A DNA stretch of 64,000 nt, from the NCBI RefSeq assembly GCF_020510425.1, contig NZ_JAHBAH010000001.1, positions 62,001 to 126,000 on the forward strand, read 5' to 3'. Shown one piece after another: positions 1 to 8,002 of this stretch. Position 1 is the stretch's first letter. The number at the start of each line of letters is the position of its first letter. Origin of the DNA: Quatrionicoccus australiensis. Its GTDB lineage: Bacteria; Pseudomonadota; Gammaproteobacteria; Burkholderiales; Rhodocyclaceae. The notes under the pieces are model-generated. The model ran no database searches. It saw only the letters and a list, made by a program, of their open reading frames with translations, and was not told where the DNA came from. Made by a program: the position numbers and the translations under genes.

Positions 1-156
1 ATTGCCCGAACCCGGCCCGCCGTGCAGGACCAGCACAGGAATTCCGTCCGGCTCGCCATGCTCTTCGACATAAAGCCGGTGGCCGCCGGCAACCGGCAAC
101 CATGCGGCAGATATTGGCAAGGAGGCGGGTGAAAGATAACGCACGCACTGATTCAT
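1..156 (-). CDS. Alpha/beta hydrolase, proline iminopeptidase-like (N-terminus only)
   Basis: Only the first 52 codons lie in the window; the gene runs off the left edge. The peptide contains VLVLHGGPGSGN, the oxyanion-loop region (HGGPG) typical of proline iminopeptidases (peptidase family S33), which remove N-terminal proline from peptides. The ATG at 156 is the first plausible start. The gene is divergent from pqqA, with about 170 bp between them. A dedicated PQQ precursor peptidase (PqqF/G) is not seen nearby, but nothing shows that this hydrolase fills that role. The catalytic Ser/Asp/His lie outside the window, so the exact subfamily is open. Confidence 0.7.
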   Translation of the reverse strand, partial: MNQCVRYLSPASLPISAAWLPVAGGHRLYVEEHGEPDGIPVLVLHGGPGSGN

Positions 157-329
157 GCCAGCGATTCTAACTGTCCGCGAAGAGATGCTGCCAGGCACGC
201 CAACATCTCATGAAAATCTGTAGGGGGTATTCATGCTTATCGCGTGGCACGCGCCGGGAGGCTGCGCCATAGTGCATTTCACCGGCGCCACTCCGCCGGC
301 CTCTACCAACAAACCAAGGAGACTGTGCC

Positions 330-404
330 ATGAAATGGGAAACCCCGACCGCTTGTGACTTCCGCTTCGGCTTTGAAATCACGATGTACATCGCCGCCCG
401 CTAA
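330..404 (+). CDS. pqqA: PqqA, coenzyme PQQ precursor peptide
   Basis: A 24-residue peptide, MKWETPTACDFRFGFEITMY followed by IAAR. It carries the conserved Glu16 and Tyr20 (E-x-x-x-Y), the two side chains that are cross-linked and become the skeleton of pyrroloquinoline quinone. An AAGGAG ribosome binding site lies at about 316-321, nine bases before the ATG. PqqA is the ribosomal substrate; PqqD presents it to the radical SAM enzyme PqqE. It lies 213 bp upstream of pqqB, and that gap holds a large foldback repeat, so pqqA may be transcribed in excess over the enzymes. The length matches the family (22-26 residues). Confidence 0.95.
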   Translation: MKWETPTACDFRFGFEITMYIAAR

Positions 405-428
405 GGAATACGCCGTCATCGCGGCTTA

Positions 429-590
429 AGTGTAGTACTGCAAGCTATTCGGCACATAAAACTGCGCCTTTACCCCCGTGGCTGCGTTACAAATCCTCGC
501 GATACCCTTGGTATCGCTGCGGTTTGCGCCTTGCCACAAGGGCAAATGCATCAGTTTTATCAAGCACCTCATAGCATGCAGCACTACACT
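429..590. repeat. 162-bp foldback (MITE-like) palindromic element
   Basis: Nearly the whole segment between pqqA and pqqB is one imperfect palindrome. The outer arms AGTGTAGTACTGCAAGCTAT and the complement of ATAGCATGCAGCACTACACT differ at two positions. Inner arms include ATAAAACTG against CAGTTTTAT and CCCCGTGG against CCACAAGG. The centre is GCGATACC-CTT-GGTATCGC. It has no coding capacity. The nested inverted repeats with clear ends resemble a non-autonomous foldback element (MITE). No target duplication could be settled. As RNA it would fold into a long hairpin and could partly terminate or process the pqq transcript. Confidence 0.7.
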
Positions 591-617
591 GGCTGGCGAT
601 GACGGCTCCAATCAATC

Positions 618-1538
618 ATGAAACTGATCATTCTCGGCGCCTCGGCCGGCGGCGGCTTCCCGCAGTGGAACTGCAATTGCCGCAACTGTGCCGGCCTGCG
701 CGACGGCAGTGTCCGCGCCAAGCCGCGCACCCAGTCATCGATCTGCGTCAGCGCCGACGACGGCAGGGACTGGGCCCTGCTCAACGCCTCGCCCGACATC
801 CTGCAGCAGATCAAGGCAACGCCCGAACTGCAGCCCAACCGTGCCCTGCGCGATACCGGCATCGGCGGCATCCTGCTCGTCGACGGCCAGATCGACCACG
901 CCACCGGTCTCTTCATGCTGCGCGAGCAGAAATCCAAGATGCCGCTGTGGTGCGCCGAGCCGGTCTACGAAGACCTGACCACCGGCAACCCGGTGCTGCG
1001 CGTGCTTGAGCATTACTGCGGCGTCGAGCATCACGACCTGCCGCTCGATGGCTCAGCCTTTAACATGCCGAAAGTGGCCGGCCTCGAGTTCTCGGTGCTA
1101 CCGCTGTCCAGCAAGGCCGCGCCCTACTCGCCGCACCGCGAAGCCTCGGTCGATGGCGACAACGTCGGCGTCAGCATCACCGACAAGTGCAGCGGCCGCA
1201 AACTATTTTACGCCCCGGGCCTCGGCGCCCGGACGGCTGAAGTGCACGCCCGCATGGTCGAAGCCGATTGCGTGATGGTCGACGGCACCTTCTGGACCGA
1301 CGACGAAATGATCGTCGCCGGCTTGTCCACCAAGACCGCCCGCGACATCGGCCACCTGCCGCAATCCGGCCCCGGCGGCATGATGGACTGGCTGGACGAG
1401 CTGCCGAAACACGTGCGCAAGATCCTCATCCACATCAACAACACCAATCCCATCCTCGACGAAAACTCGCCGCAGCGCGCCGAACTGACCCGGCGCAGCA
1501 TCGAGGTCGCCGAAGACGGCACCCGCATCACCATCTAA
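618..1538 (+). CDS. pqqB: PqqB, PQQ biosynthesis hydroxylase (metallo-beta-lactamase fold)
   Basis: 306 residues, normal for PqqB. It starts MKLIILGASAGGGFPQWNC, the typical opening of the family, with the CNCRNC cysteine cluster just after it. PqqB is a metallo-beta-lactamase-fold protein shown in other bacteria to hydroxylate the tyrosine part of the cross-linked Glu-Tyr intermediate. VDGTFWTDDEM and HINNTNPILDENS near the C-terminus fit the family. Second gene of the pqqABCDE operon; pqqC follows after 15 bp. The Shine-Dalgarno site is weak because the foldback element ends only about 28 bp upstream. Confidence 0.96.
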   Translation: MKLIILGASAGGGFPQWNCNCRNCAGLRDGSVRAKPRTQSSICVSADDGRDWALLNASPDILQQIKATPELQPNRALRDTGIGGILLVDGQIDHATGLFMLREQKSKMPLWCAEPVYEDLTTGNPVLRVLEHYCGVEHHDLPLDGSAFNMPKVAGLEFSVLPLSSKAAPYSPHREASVDGDNVGVSITDKCSGRKLFYAPGLGARTAEVHARMVEADCVMVDGTFWTDDEMIVAGLSTKTARDIGHLPQSGPGGMMDWLDELPKHVRKILIHINNTNPILDENSPQRAELTRRSIEVAEDGTRITI

Positions 1539-1553
1539 CAAAGAGAGACAGCC

Positions 1554-2345
1554 ATGATCCGAGCCGACATCCTTGCCGAATCCCACGACGCCGACGACGG
1601 CCGCCCGGCCTGGAGCCGCGAAGAATTCGAAGCGCAATTGCGCGAGAACGGCAAGGCCTATCACATCCACCATCCGTTCAACGTCATGCTCAATACCGGC
1701 CACGCCACGCCCGAGCAGATTCGCGGCTGGGTGGCCAACCGCTACTACTACCAGATCGCCATTCCAGTGAAGGACGCGGCGATCATGGCCAACTGTCCGG
1801 ACCGCGAAGTACGCCGCGGCTGGGTGCAGCGCATCCTCGACCATGACGGCTTCGAATACGGACTGCCGAATGGCGAGAAGATGGTCGATCTGGGCGGCAT
1901 CGAAGCCTGGATACGCCTCGGTGAAGCCGTCGGCCTGACCCGCGAGGAAATTATCGACCTGCGCCACGTGCTGCCCGGCGTCCGCTTCGCCGTCGACGCC
2001 TACATCAACTTCGCCCGCCGCGCCCCGTGGCAAGAGGCCGTCTGCTCGTCGCTGACCGAACTGTTCGCCCCGGTCATCCACCTCCAGCGCCTGGCCACCT
2101 GGCCTGGGCACTACCCGTGGATCGAGTCGTCCGGCCTGCAATATTTCCGCAACCGGACCAGCCAGGCGCCGCGCGACGTCATCCAGGGCCTCAATGTCAC
2201 GCTCGACTACTTCCGCACCCGCGCCATGCAGGAACGCGCCGTGCAGATCCTCAAGTTCAAGCTCGACATCCTGTGGTCGATGAACGACGTCATGGGCCAG
2301 CACTACGGCACCAACGGGGTCACCGCCGAACGGAAAGTCGCCTGA
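1554..2345 (+). CDS. pqqC: PqqC, pyrroloquinoline-quinone synthase
   Basis: 263 residues, slightly longer than many PqqC proteins (about 250). The motif [14 protein letters not shown] and NRYYYQ near the N-terminus are typical. PqqC is a cofactor-free all-alpha oxidase that performs the last step, ring closure and eight-electron oxidation of AHQQ to PQQ, in the cytoplasm. AGAGAGACAG before the ATG could serve as ribosome binding site. Its TGA overlaps the ATG of pqqD by one base, so translation is probably coupled. Confidence 0.96.
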   Translation: MIRADILAESHDADDGRPAWSREEFEAQLRENGKAYHIHHPFNVMLNTGHATPEQIRGWVANRYYYQIAIPVKDAAIMANCPDREVRRGWVQRILDHDGFEYGLPNGEKMVDLGGIEAWIRLGEAVGLTREEIIDLRHVLPGVRFAVDAYINFARRAPWQEAVCSSLTELFAPVIHLQRLATWPGHYPWIESSGLQYFRNRTSQAPRDVIQGLNVTLDYFRTRAMQERAVQILKFKLDILWSMNDVMGQHYGTNGVTAERKVA

Positions 2346-2620
2346 TGGACGGCACACCGCGCCTCGGCCATGGCTTCCGCTTCCAGTGGGAGCCAGCGCA
2401 GCAATGCCATGTGCTGCTCTACCCGGAAGGGATGATCAAGCTAAACCAGAGCGGCGGCGAGATCCTCGCCCGCTGCGACGGCCAGCGCGACATTGCGGCC
2501 ATCGTTGCCGACCTTGAAACAGCCTTTTCAGCCAGCGGCTTGCGCGGCGACGTCGAGGCCTTTCTCGCCATGGCCATCGAAAAGCGCTGGCTGCGCCTCG
2601 ACAGCGGAGCCCTGGCATGA
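2345..2620 (+). CDS. pqqD: PqqD, PqqA-binding chaperone
   Basis: 91 residues. The start at 2345 shares one base with the pqqC stop, and the end overlaps the pqqE start by four bases (ATGA). The sequence has the PqqD pattern: FRFQWEPAQQCHVLLYPEGM, then L-N-x-S-G-x-E-I-L, a C-x-G segment, and a C-terminal helix. PqqD is a small RiPP-recognition protein that binds the PqqA leader and delivers it to PqqE. Translational coupling on both sides fits a stoichiometric partner of PqqE. Confidence 0.95.
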   Translation: MDGTPRLGHGFRFQWEPAQQCHVLLYPEGMIKLNQSGGEILARCDGQRDIAAIVADLETAFSASGLRGDVEAFLAMAIEKRWLRLDSGALA

Positions 2621-3762
2621 ATACCCCGGCCAAAATCGGCCCGCCGATGTGGCTGCTCGCCGAAGTCACCTACCGCTGCCCGCTGCACTGCGTGTTCTGC
2701 TACAACCCGGTCGATTTCGCCAAACATGAAGCCGAACTGAGCACCGAAGACTGGCTGCGCGTGCTGCGCGAAGGGCGCGAGCTCGGCGCCGTGCAGTGCG
2801 GCTTTTCCGGTGGCGAACCGCTGCTCCGCGACGATCTGGAGATACTCATCGGCGAAGCCCGCCAGCTCGGCTACTACACCAACCTGATCACCTCCGGCAT
2901 CGGTCTCACCGAAGCGCGCCTCGACGCCTTCAAGGCGGCCGGCCTCGATCACATCCAGCTCTCCTTCCAGGACTCAACCAAGGAGATCAACGATTTCCTG
3001 ACCCACACGCGCACCTTCGACCTCAAGCAAAAGGTCGGCGAAATGATCAAGGCGCGCGGCTGGCCGATGGTCATGAACGTTGTCATCCATCGCCTGAACA
3101 TCGACCACATCGGCCGCATCATCGAAATGGCCGACGAACTCGGTGCCGAATACCTCGAACTCGCCAACGCCCAGTACTACTCGTGGGCGCTGCTCAACCG
3201 CGACCAGCTGATGCCGTCGCGCGAGCAATTACGCCGCGCCGAGGCCATCACCAATGAATGGAAGGAAAAGCTGGCCGAACGCATGCGCATCCTTTTCGTC
3301 GTCCCCGACTACCACGAAGGCAAACCGAAGAAATGCATGAACGGCTGGGGCAACGTCTTCCTGACCGTAACGCCGGACGGCACGGCGCTACCCTGCCACA
3401 CCGCCCGCATGCTGCCCGGCCTGAGCTTCCCGAACGTCCGCGACAGCAGCCTGCGCGAGATCTGGTACGAATCAGAAGGCTTCAACCACTACCGCGGCAC
3501 CGGCTGGATGAAAAAGCCCTGCCGCGACTGCGACCACAAGGAAGAAGACCTCGGCGGCTGCCGCTGCCAGGCCTACCTGCTCGCCGGCGATGCCGACGCC
3601 GCCGACCCCGTCTGCCCGAAAAGCCCGCACCATGAAATCGTCAGCAGCGCGCTGGAAAATGCCTCCCGGCCCGAACGCCAGACGCAAGCCCTGATTTTCC
3701 GCGACCCAAAGGAAAGCCGGCGCTTATGCCAGGAAGGGGAAACGCCAGTTTCGGGGGTCTGA
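2617..3762 (+). CDS. pqqE: PqqE, radical SAM PqqA peptide cyclase
   Basis: 381 residues, normal length. The radical SAM cluster motif C-x3-C-x2-C is at Cys21, Cys25 and Cys28, followed by the GGEPLLR segment. The C-terminal SPASM domain has further cysteines for auxiliary clusters (CMNGWGN, LPCHTARM, CRDCDHKEEDLGGCRC). PqqE links Glu16 C-gamma to Tyr20 of PqqA, the first committed step. It is the last recognisable gene of the operon. No pqqF/pqqG peptidase gene and no PQQ-dependent dehydrogenase gene lies in the window. Confidence 0.96.
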   Translation: MNTPAKIGPPMWLLAEVTYRCPLHCVFCYNPVDFAKHEAELSTEDWLRVLREGRELGAVQCGFSGGEPLLRDDLEILIGEARQLGYYTNLITSGIGLTEARLDAFKAAGLDHIQLSFQDSTKEINDFLTHTRTFDLKQKVGEMIKARGWPMVMNVVIHRLNIDHIGRIIEMADELGAEYLELANAQYYSWALLNRDQLMPSREQLRRAEAITNEWKEKLAERMRILFVVPDYHEGKPKKCMNGWGNVFLTVTPDGTALPCHTARMLPGLSFPNVRDSSLREIWYESEGFNHYRGTGWMKKPCRDCDHKEEDLGGCRCQAYLLAGDADAADPVCPKSPHHEIVSSALENASRPERQTQALIFRDPKESRRLCQEGETPVSGV

Positions 3763-4654
3763 GAGGTCGCCAAACCAGGCACACGGTCAACCGGAAAAAA
3801 TCTCCCAATTTCACATGATGGGTGCTTGGGGCTGCACGGCGATGGAGTTGTTATCTGTCACACCTTCCGCATGACCGACCTGCTGAGCCGAAGGGTGACG
3901 GGGCGTTTCGTACCATTTGCGAACATAGGCCGTTTGGGAAAGCGACTGTAGGGGGAAAACCCAACACCCGTCAGGCGGTTGGATTGAGCGCTGGATTAGT
4001 GCAGGTCTTTGATACCTTCATAAGCAAAATACAAAAGCACCGAATGTATAGAAAACAACGGAAGTATGCGGTGCAAGCCAGCACAATTATTGGCTTCGCT
4101 GCATCGTTCGGAGGTTCTCTGAAGGAAAAACATCGTAATCGGATACGTTCCGATAATGAATGCAGGAAGAAATGCTCGGTAGGCAACAACAAAAATTAGT
4201 TGCATGACCCAGATGGGAGAACTAAGCACCAGCAATAGTAGAGAAAGCGTCGAGACTATATAAAAGACTCTTGAGAATGCCATTGCAAACCCTAGCAGTT
4301 AATAGATGAACCGATGGGCCGCCTAAGCTTATTCAAACCGATGCCAAAGAAACATCGAATCTTCAAGGAGTCACAAGGCTTTCCAGGCACTTTGTTCGCT
4401 AATTTACCTACAAAAATGAGATAGGCGAGCAAGTATCTATCCTGATTGCATTTTCCTCAAGGTAAATGTCCGGTTTGTGGTTAAGCGCTTGAAGGACCGC
4501 TCCTGGCCGAAAGTGTGAGCCCAGGCTTTCCAAAACTGCAAAAACCCGCCAACTCGCGCCGATCATCACGATGGCCGGCGACGCGCTAGACAACTTCGGT
4601 AAAAGCCTGGTTTTCTACGGTCAACCGTAAAAAATCAGCCAAATTCAAAATTCT
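3763..4654. other. AT-richer intergenic stretch without a confident gene
   Basis: About 890 bp between pqqE and the convergent ABC ATPase gene. Base composition drops visibly below the surrounding GC-rich DNA, which suggests foreign or decaying sequence. The only frame with protein-like features is a 95-codon minus-strand frame at 3996-4283 (listed separately). A short inverted repeat, CCAAC-N13-GTTGG, lies at about 3962-3984. The rest shows no start/RBS pairs, no recognisable protein and no strong terminator. Confidence 0.5.
3996..4283 (-). CDS. Possible small membrane protein, unknown
   Basis: 95 codons on the minus strand. I do not recognise the protein. The first half is hydrophobic and could form two membrane segments (roughly residues 5-25 and 28-52); a third hydrophobic stretch lies near residues 72-88. 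A weak AGGG lies upstream of the ATG. Base composition is unlike the neighbouring chromosome, so if real it is probably acquired. Equally it may be chance coding in non-coding DNA. No neighbour points to a function. Confidence 0.3.
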   Translation of the reverse strand: MAFSRVFYIVSTLSLLLLVLSSPIWVMQLIFVVAYRAFLPAFIIGTYPITMFFLQRTSERCSEANNCAGLHRILPLFSIHSVLLYFAYEGIKDLH

Positions 4655-5329
4655 TCAGTCAGCCAGTCGCCCGGACTGGATACGCAGGATGCGGCCGCAA
4701 CGCGCTGCAATCGCCTCGTCGTGCGTGACCAAGATCAGCGTCGTGCCTTCCTTCTCATTGAGCTCGAACATCAGGTCGATGATCTGTTGCCCGGTCGCGG
4801 CGTCGAGATTGCCGGTCGGCTCGTCGGCCAGGACCAGGCGCGGCGCAGGAGCGAAGGCGCGGGCCAGGGCGACGCGTTGCTGCTCGCCGCCGGACAGGTG
4901 TTTCGGATAATGCTTGAGGCGGTGGCTCAGGCCGACCCGCTCCAGCCAGCTCTGCGCCGTAGCGGTCGACGCCTTCGCACCGGCCAATTCCAGCGGCAGC
5001 ATGACGTTTTCCAGCGCGGTCAGCGAAGGCAGCAACTGGAATGACTGGAAGACGAAACCGAGCAATTTGCCGCGCTGCACGGCGCGTGCATCCTCGTCGA
5101 GGCTGGCCAGGGCCAGGCCGTCGAGACGGATTGCGCCGGCGCTCGGCACGTCCAGGCCGGCAAGCAAGCCGAGCAGCGTCGACTTGCCGGAACCCGAGGC
5201 CCCAACGATCGCCACCGTTTCGCCCGGCATGACCGAAAAGGAAATATCCTGCAGAATGATCAGCGGCTCGCCACCGTTATCGACGGTCTTGCCCAAACCC
5301 ACCACTTCAACGACTGGTTGTCCTGCCAT
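4655..5329 (-). CDS. ybbA: ABC transporter ATP-binding protein, LolD/YbbA type
   Basis: 224 residues from the ATG at 5329 (an upstream in-frame start would run deep into tesA and is unlikely). Walker A is GASGSGKST, the signature is LSGGEQQRVALARA, and Walker B is LVLADEPTGNLD, with a switch histidine in LVTHD. This is the LolD/MacB-like class of ATPases. In E. coli, ybbA is also divergent from tesA and is followed by the permease gene ybbP. Here the permease is missing: the gene ends against an AT-rich stretch, so the ATPase is an orphan within this window. The start codon overlaps that of tesA through a shared CATG. Confidence 0.9.
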   Translation of the reverse strand: MAGQPVVEVVGLGKTVDNGGEPLIILQDISFSVMPGETVAIVGASGSGKSTLLGLLAGLDVPSAGAIRLDGLALASLDEDARAVQRGKLLGFVFQSFQLLPSLTALENVMLPLELAGAKASTATAQSWLERVGLSHRLKHYPKHLSGGEQQRVALARAFAPAPRLVLADEPTGNLDAATGQQIIDLMFELNEKEGTTLILVTHDEAIAARCGRILRIQSGRLAD

Positions 5330-5930
5330 GCGGCTCGCTCTCTTCCTGTTGGTCCTGCTCTTTTCCACGCTCCCGGCCCAGGCCGCCAAGACCGTCCTGG
5401 TCATGGGTGACTCACTGTCGGCCGGTTACGGCATTCGCCCGGAACAAGCCTGGCCGGCCCTGCTCGACAAACGCCTGGCGGAAAAACGCCTTGATTATAG
5501 CGTCGCCAACCTGTCGATCTCCGGCGAAACCACGGCCGGCGGGCGCGCCCGGCTCGCCGCCGCCCTGCGCCAATACCAGCCGGCCGTCGTCGTCATCGCA
5601 CTCGGCGCCAACGACGGGCTGCGCGGCCTGCAACTGGTCCAGATGCGCGACAACCTCAGCGCCATGACAACCGCCGCCCAGGCCGCCGGCGCGCGCGTGC
5701 TGCTCGCCGGCATGCGCCTGCCGCCCAATTACGGGCCGTACGCTGAGGAATTCCGCAGCAGTTTCGCGACCGTGGCAGGTAGCCGAAAGGCGGCGCTGCT
5801 GCCTTTCCTGCTCGAACCGGTTGCCAGCCAGCAGTCGCTGTTTCAGGCCGATAACCTGCATCCGACCGCCGCCGCACAGCCTTTAATCCTCGATCACGTC
5901 TGGCCGGCCCTGCTCCCCTTGCTAAAATAG
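5328..5930 (+). CDS. tesA: TesA-like arylesterase/lysophospholipase/thioesterase (SGNH hydrolase)
   Basis: 200 residues. An N-terminal signal peptide (MRLALFLLVLLFSTLPAQAA) indicates periplasmic export. SGNH blocks are present: GDSLSAGYG with the nucleophilic Ser, a Gly in SGETTAGG, GANDGLRG with the Asn, and DNLHPTAAAQ with the catalytic Asp and His. TesA-type enzymes hydrolyse acyl-CoA thioesters, aryl esters and lysophospholipids. The start codon overlaps that of divergent ybbA by two bases. mnmH follows four bases downstream on the same strand, so the two may be co-transcribed. Confidence 0.93.
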   Translation: MRLALFLLVLLFSTLPAQAAKTVLVMGDSLSAGYGIRPEQAWPALLDKRLAEKRLDYSVANLSISGETTAGGRARLAAALRQYQPAVVVIALGANDGLRGLQLVQMRDNLSAMTTAAQAAGARVLLAGMRLPPNYGPYAEEFRSSFATVAGSRKAALLPFLLEPVASQQSLFQADNLHPTAAAQPLILDHVWPALLPLLK

Positions 5931-5934
5931 GCGG

Positions 5935-6996
5935 ATGAAACAGCCCCGCCCCACGCTTGCCGATCTCGCGGCCTACGACGAGATCATCGATGTCCGCTCG
6001 CCCGCCGAGTTTGCCGAAGACCACATCCCGGGCGCGATCAGTTGCCCGGTGCTCGACGACGCACAACGCGCCCAGGTCGGCACCATCTACAAACAGGTGT
6101 CGCCCTTCGAAGCCAAGAAGATCGGCGCCGCGCTCGTTGCGGAGAACATCGCGCGCCACCTGCGCGAACGCTTTCTCGACCGGCCCAAACACTGGAAGCC
6201 GCTGATCTACTGCTGGCGCGGCGGCGACCGCAGTGGTTCGATGACCACCATTTTCCGCGCCATCGGTTGGCATGCCGGGCAACTCGATGGCGGCTACAAG
6301 ACCTGGCGCACGCATGTCCTGGCCCGCCTCGGTGAACTGCCGCAAAACTTCGATTTCCGTGTTCTGTGCGGCGCCACCGGCAATGCCAAGACGCGCATCC
6401 TGCAGGCGATCGCGGCCGCCGGCGAGCAGGTCATCGATCTCGAAACCCTGGCCAGCCACAAGGGATCGGTGCTCGGCGTCCTGCCCGACCAGCCGCAGCC
6501 GGCACAAAAAGGCTTCGAAACTGCCCTGCTGCAAGCCTTGACCGCGCTCGACCCAAGCCGTCCGGTCTATGTCGAAGCGGAAAGCCGCAAGATCGGCCAG
6601 TTGCATCTGCCGGATGCCCTGCTTGCCGCCATGCGCAGCGGCGAATGCCTGCAGGTCGAAGCCGATATCGAGTCGCGTGTCGAATTCCTGCTGCGCGACT
6701 ACGACTATTTCCTGACCGATCCGGATTTCCTGATCGGCCGCCTGGAAACCCTGCGCTCACTGCTCTGCCGCGAACTGCTCAACCGCTGGCAGCAACTGGC
6801 GCGCGATGCCGAATGGCCAACCCTGGTGCGCGAACTGCTGGCGGAACATTACGATCCGCTTTACCGCCGCTCGCAGGCCCGCAGTTTTGCCGGCATCGAA
6901 ACATCCCTGAAATTTGCCGCCAGCGACCTGTCGACCGCTGGCGTCGCCAGCCTGGCCGAACGCATCGTTCAGTCGCGCACGGCGCAGACCGCCTGA
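5935..6996 (+). CDS. mnmH: tRNA 2-selenouridine synthase MnmH (SelU)
   Basis: 353 residues. An N-terminal rhodanese domain (IIDVRSPAEFAEDHIPGA) carries the catalytic Cys93 in YCWRGGDRSGS. A P-loop ATPase-like domain follows, with G-A-T-G-N-A-K-T at about 146-153. MnmH converts 2-thiouridine at the wobble position of some tRNAs to 2-selenouridine through a geranylated intermediate, using selenophosphate. selD is not in the window. The gene lies four bases after tesA, and its last 28 bases overlap the end of a convergent methyltransferase gene. Confidence 0.93.
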   Translation: MKQPRPTLADLAAYDEIIDVRSPAEFAEDHIPGAISCPVLDDAQRAQVGTIYKQVSPFEAKKIGAALVAENIARHLRERFLDRPKHWKPLIYCWRGGDRSGSMTTIFRAIGWHAGQLDGGYKTWRTHVLARLGELPQNFDFRVLCGATGNAKTRILQAIAAAGEQVIDLETLASHKGSVLGVLPDQPQPAQKGFETALLQALTALDPSRPVYVEAESRKIGQLHLPDALLAAMRSGECLQVEADIESRVEFLLRDYDYFLTDPDFLIGRLETLRSLLCRELLNRWQQLARDAEWPTLVRELLAEHYDPLYRRSQARSFAGIETSLKFAASDLSTAGVASLAERIVQSRTAQTA

Positions 6997-7487
6997 ATCA
7001 TCGCTGGCCGCGGCTGCTCGACGTAGCCTTCGGTGAAGGCAATCTCGCGCAAACCGGCCGCCTTAACTTGGGCTGACAACTCGCCCGGCTGCAGCAGGAA
7101 CTGCGGGCTGGACGGCTTGCCGTAGGCCGCGTTGCCCTGCATGAAGGTTTCGTAGATCAGCACGCCGCCCGACGCCAGCATGGCCAGCACATCCGGCAGA
7201 TGCGGCCGCCACAGGTAGTTGGTGACGACGATACCGACAAAGCGCTCGCCAGCGAGCGGCCAGGCCTCGCCTTCGAGGTCGAGCAGGCGGGTTTCGACAT
7301 TGCTCAAGCCGGCCAGAGCAGCCAAGGCTTCGCCATTGCGATCGACCGCCAGCACCGGATGGCCGCGCCCGGCCAGCAGGCGGACGTGGCGGCCGCTGCC
7401 GCAGGCCAGATCAAGCACACGACCACCGGCAGGGATCAGCGGGCAATGTCGTTCGACCCAGGGCGAAGCAGGTATGATTTGCGGCAT
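6969..7487 (-). CDS. Class I SAM-dependent methyltransferase
   Basis: 172 residues from MPQIIPASPW; a longer in-frame start at 7523 would overlap the divergent OsmC gene. Motif I is VLDLACGSGRHVRLL, motif II ends with the acidic residue in LAVDRN, and a motif IV-like VVTNYLWRP follows. It resembles TehB-like or small unknown-substrate methyltransferases; the substrate cannot be read from the sequence. The 3' end overlaps mnmH by 28 bp, convergently. Confidence 0.8.
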   Translation of the reverse strand: MPQIIPASPWVERHCPLIPAGGRVLDLACGSGRHVRLLAGRGHPVLAVDRNGEALAALAGLSNVETRLLDLEGEAWPLAGERFVGIVVTNYLWRPHLPDVLAMLASGGVLIYETFMQGNAAYGKPSSPQFLLQPGELSAQVKAAGLREIAFTEGYVEQPRPAMIQAVCAVRD

Positions 7488-7506
7488 TTCGTTCAAGGAG
7501 CCTGTC

Positions 7507-7914
7507 ATGTCGGATCTCGTCATCGTTGCAGAAAATGGTCAGGGAAGATACCAGCAGGAGGTCCGCGTCGGCCAGCACCGGCTGCTCGCCGATGAACCGG
7601 TCAGCGTCGGCGGCGGCGATGCCGGCCCGGCCCCGTTCGATTTCCTGATGGCCGGCCTGGGTGCCTGCACCTCGATGACGCTGCGCATGTACGCCGAACG
7701 CAAGGAACTGCCGCTAACCGGCATCAAGGTGACACTCAGCCACGAAAAAATCGAGGTCGATGGCAAGCCGCGCGACCAGATCAAGCGCGAGATCACCCTG
7801 GAAGGTGAACTCAGCGACACACAACGCCAGCGCCTGCTGGAAATTGCCGGGAAATGCCCGGTCCACCGCGCCCTTTCCCAGTCGCTGCACCTCGAATTGT
7901 CGCTGGTTGAATAA
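7507..7914 (+). CDS. OsmC family protein
   Basis: 135 residues. It has the OsmC/YhfA fold signature: GGGDAGPAPFDFLMAGLGACTSMTLRMYA with the first redox cysteine and KCPVHRAL with the second. OsmC/Ohr proteins reduce organic hydroperoxides with a cysteine pair. YhfA-like members are less well defined, and this protein is closer to those. Divergent from the methyltransferase gene with 19 bp between the start codons. AAGGAGCCTGTC before the ATG gives a good ribosome binding site. Confidence 0.88.
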   Translation: MSDLVIVAENGQGRYQQEVRVGQHRLLADEPVSVGGGDAGPAPFDFLMAGLGACTSMTLRMYAERKELPLTGIKVTLSHEKIEVDGKPRDQIKREITLEGELSDTQRQRLLEIAGKCPVHRALSQSLHLELSLVE

Positions 7915-8002
7915 TCCGTAAGTGCTTTGCCCACATGGCAATCACCCTTCATTTGTGCCAGAATCGTGCGCTGCACAATAACAAGCTAATGAGGGGTTCG
8001 CC

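Noticed and set aside
245..251. TGGCACG upstream of pqqA as a sigma-54 -24 element
   Set aside because: The -12 GC is absent at the required spacing (GA is found instead), so the hexamer is taken as chance.
167..391. 74-codon frame opposite pqqA
   Set aside because: It is antisense to pqqA and its 5' region, basic and low-complexity, with no start signal. The short pqqA frame is strongly supported by motif and ribosome binding site.
3962..3984. CCAAC-N13-GTTGG as an extra attC site
   Set aside because: The cores are suggestive, but the spacing is far too short for attC and the inner arms do not pair. It is more likely a small hairpin.
4408..4593. 61-codon minus-strand frame as a gene
   Set aside because: No ribosome binding site, no recognisable sequence, and it lies in a stretch with no other coding signs.
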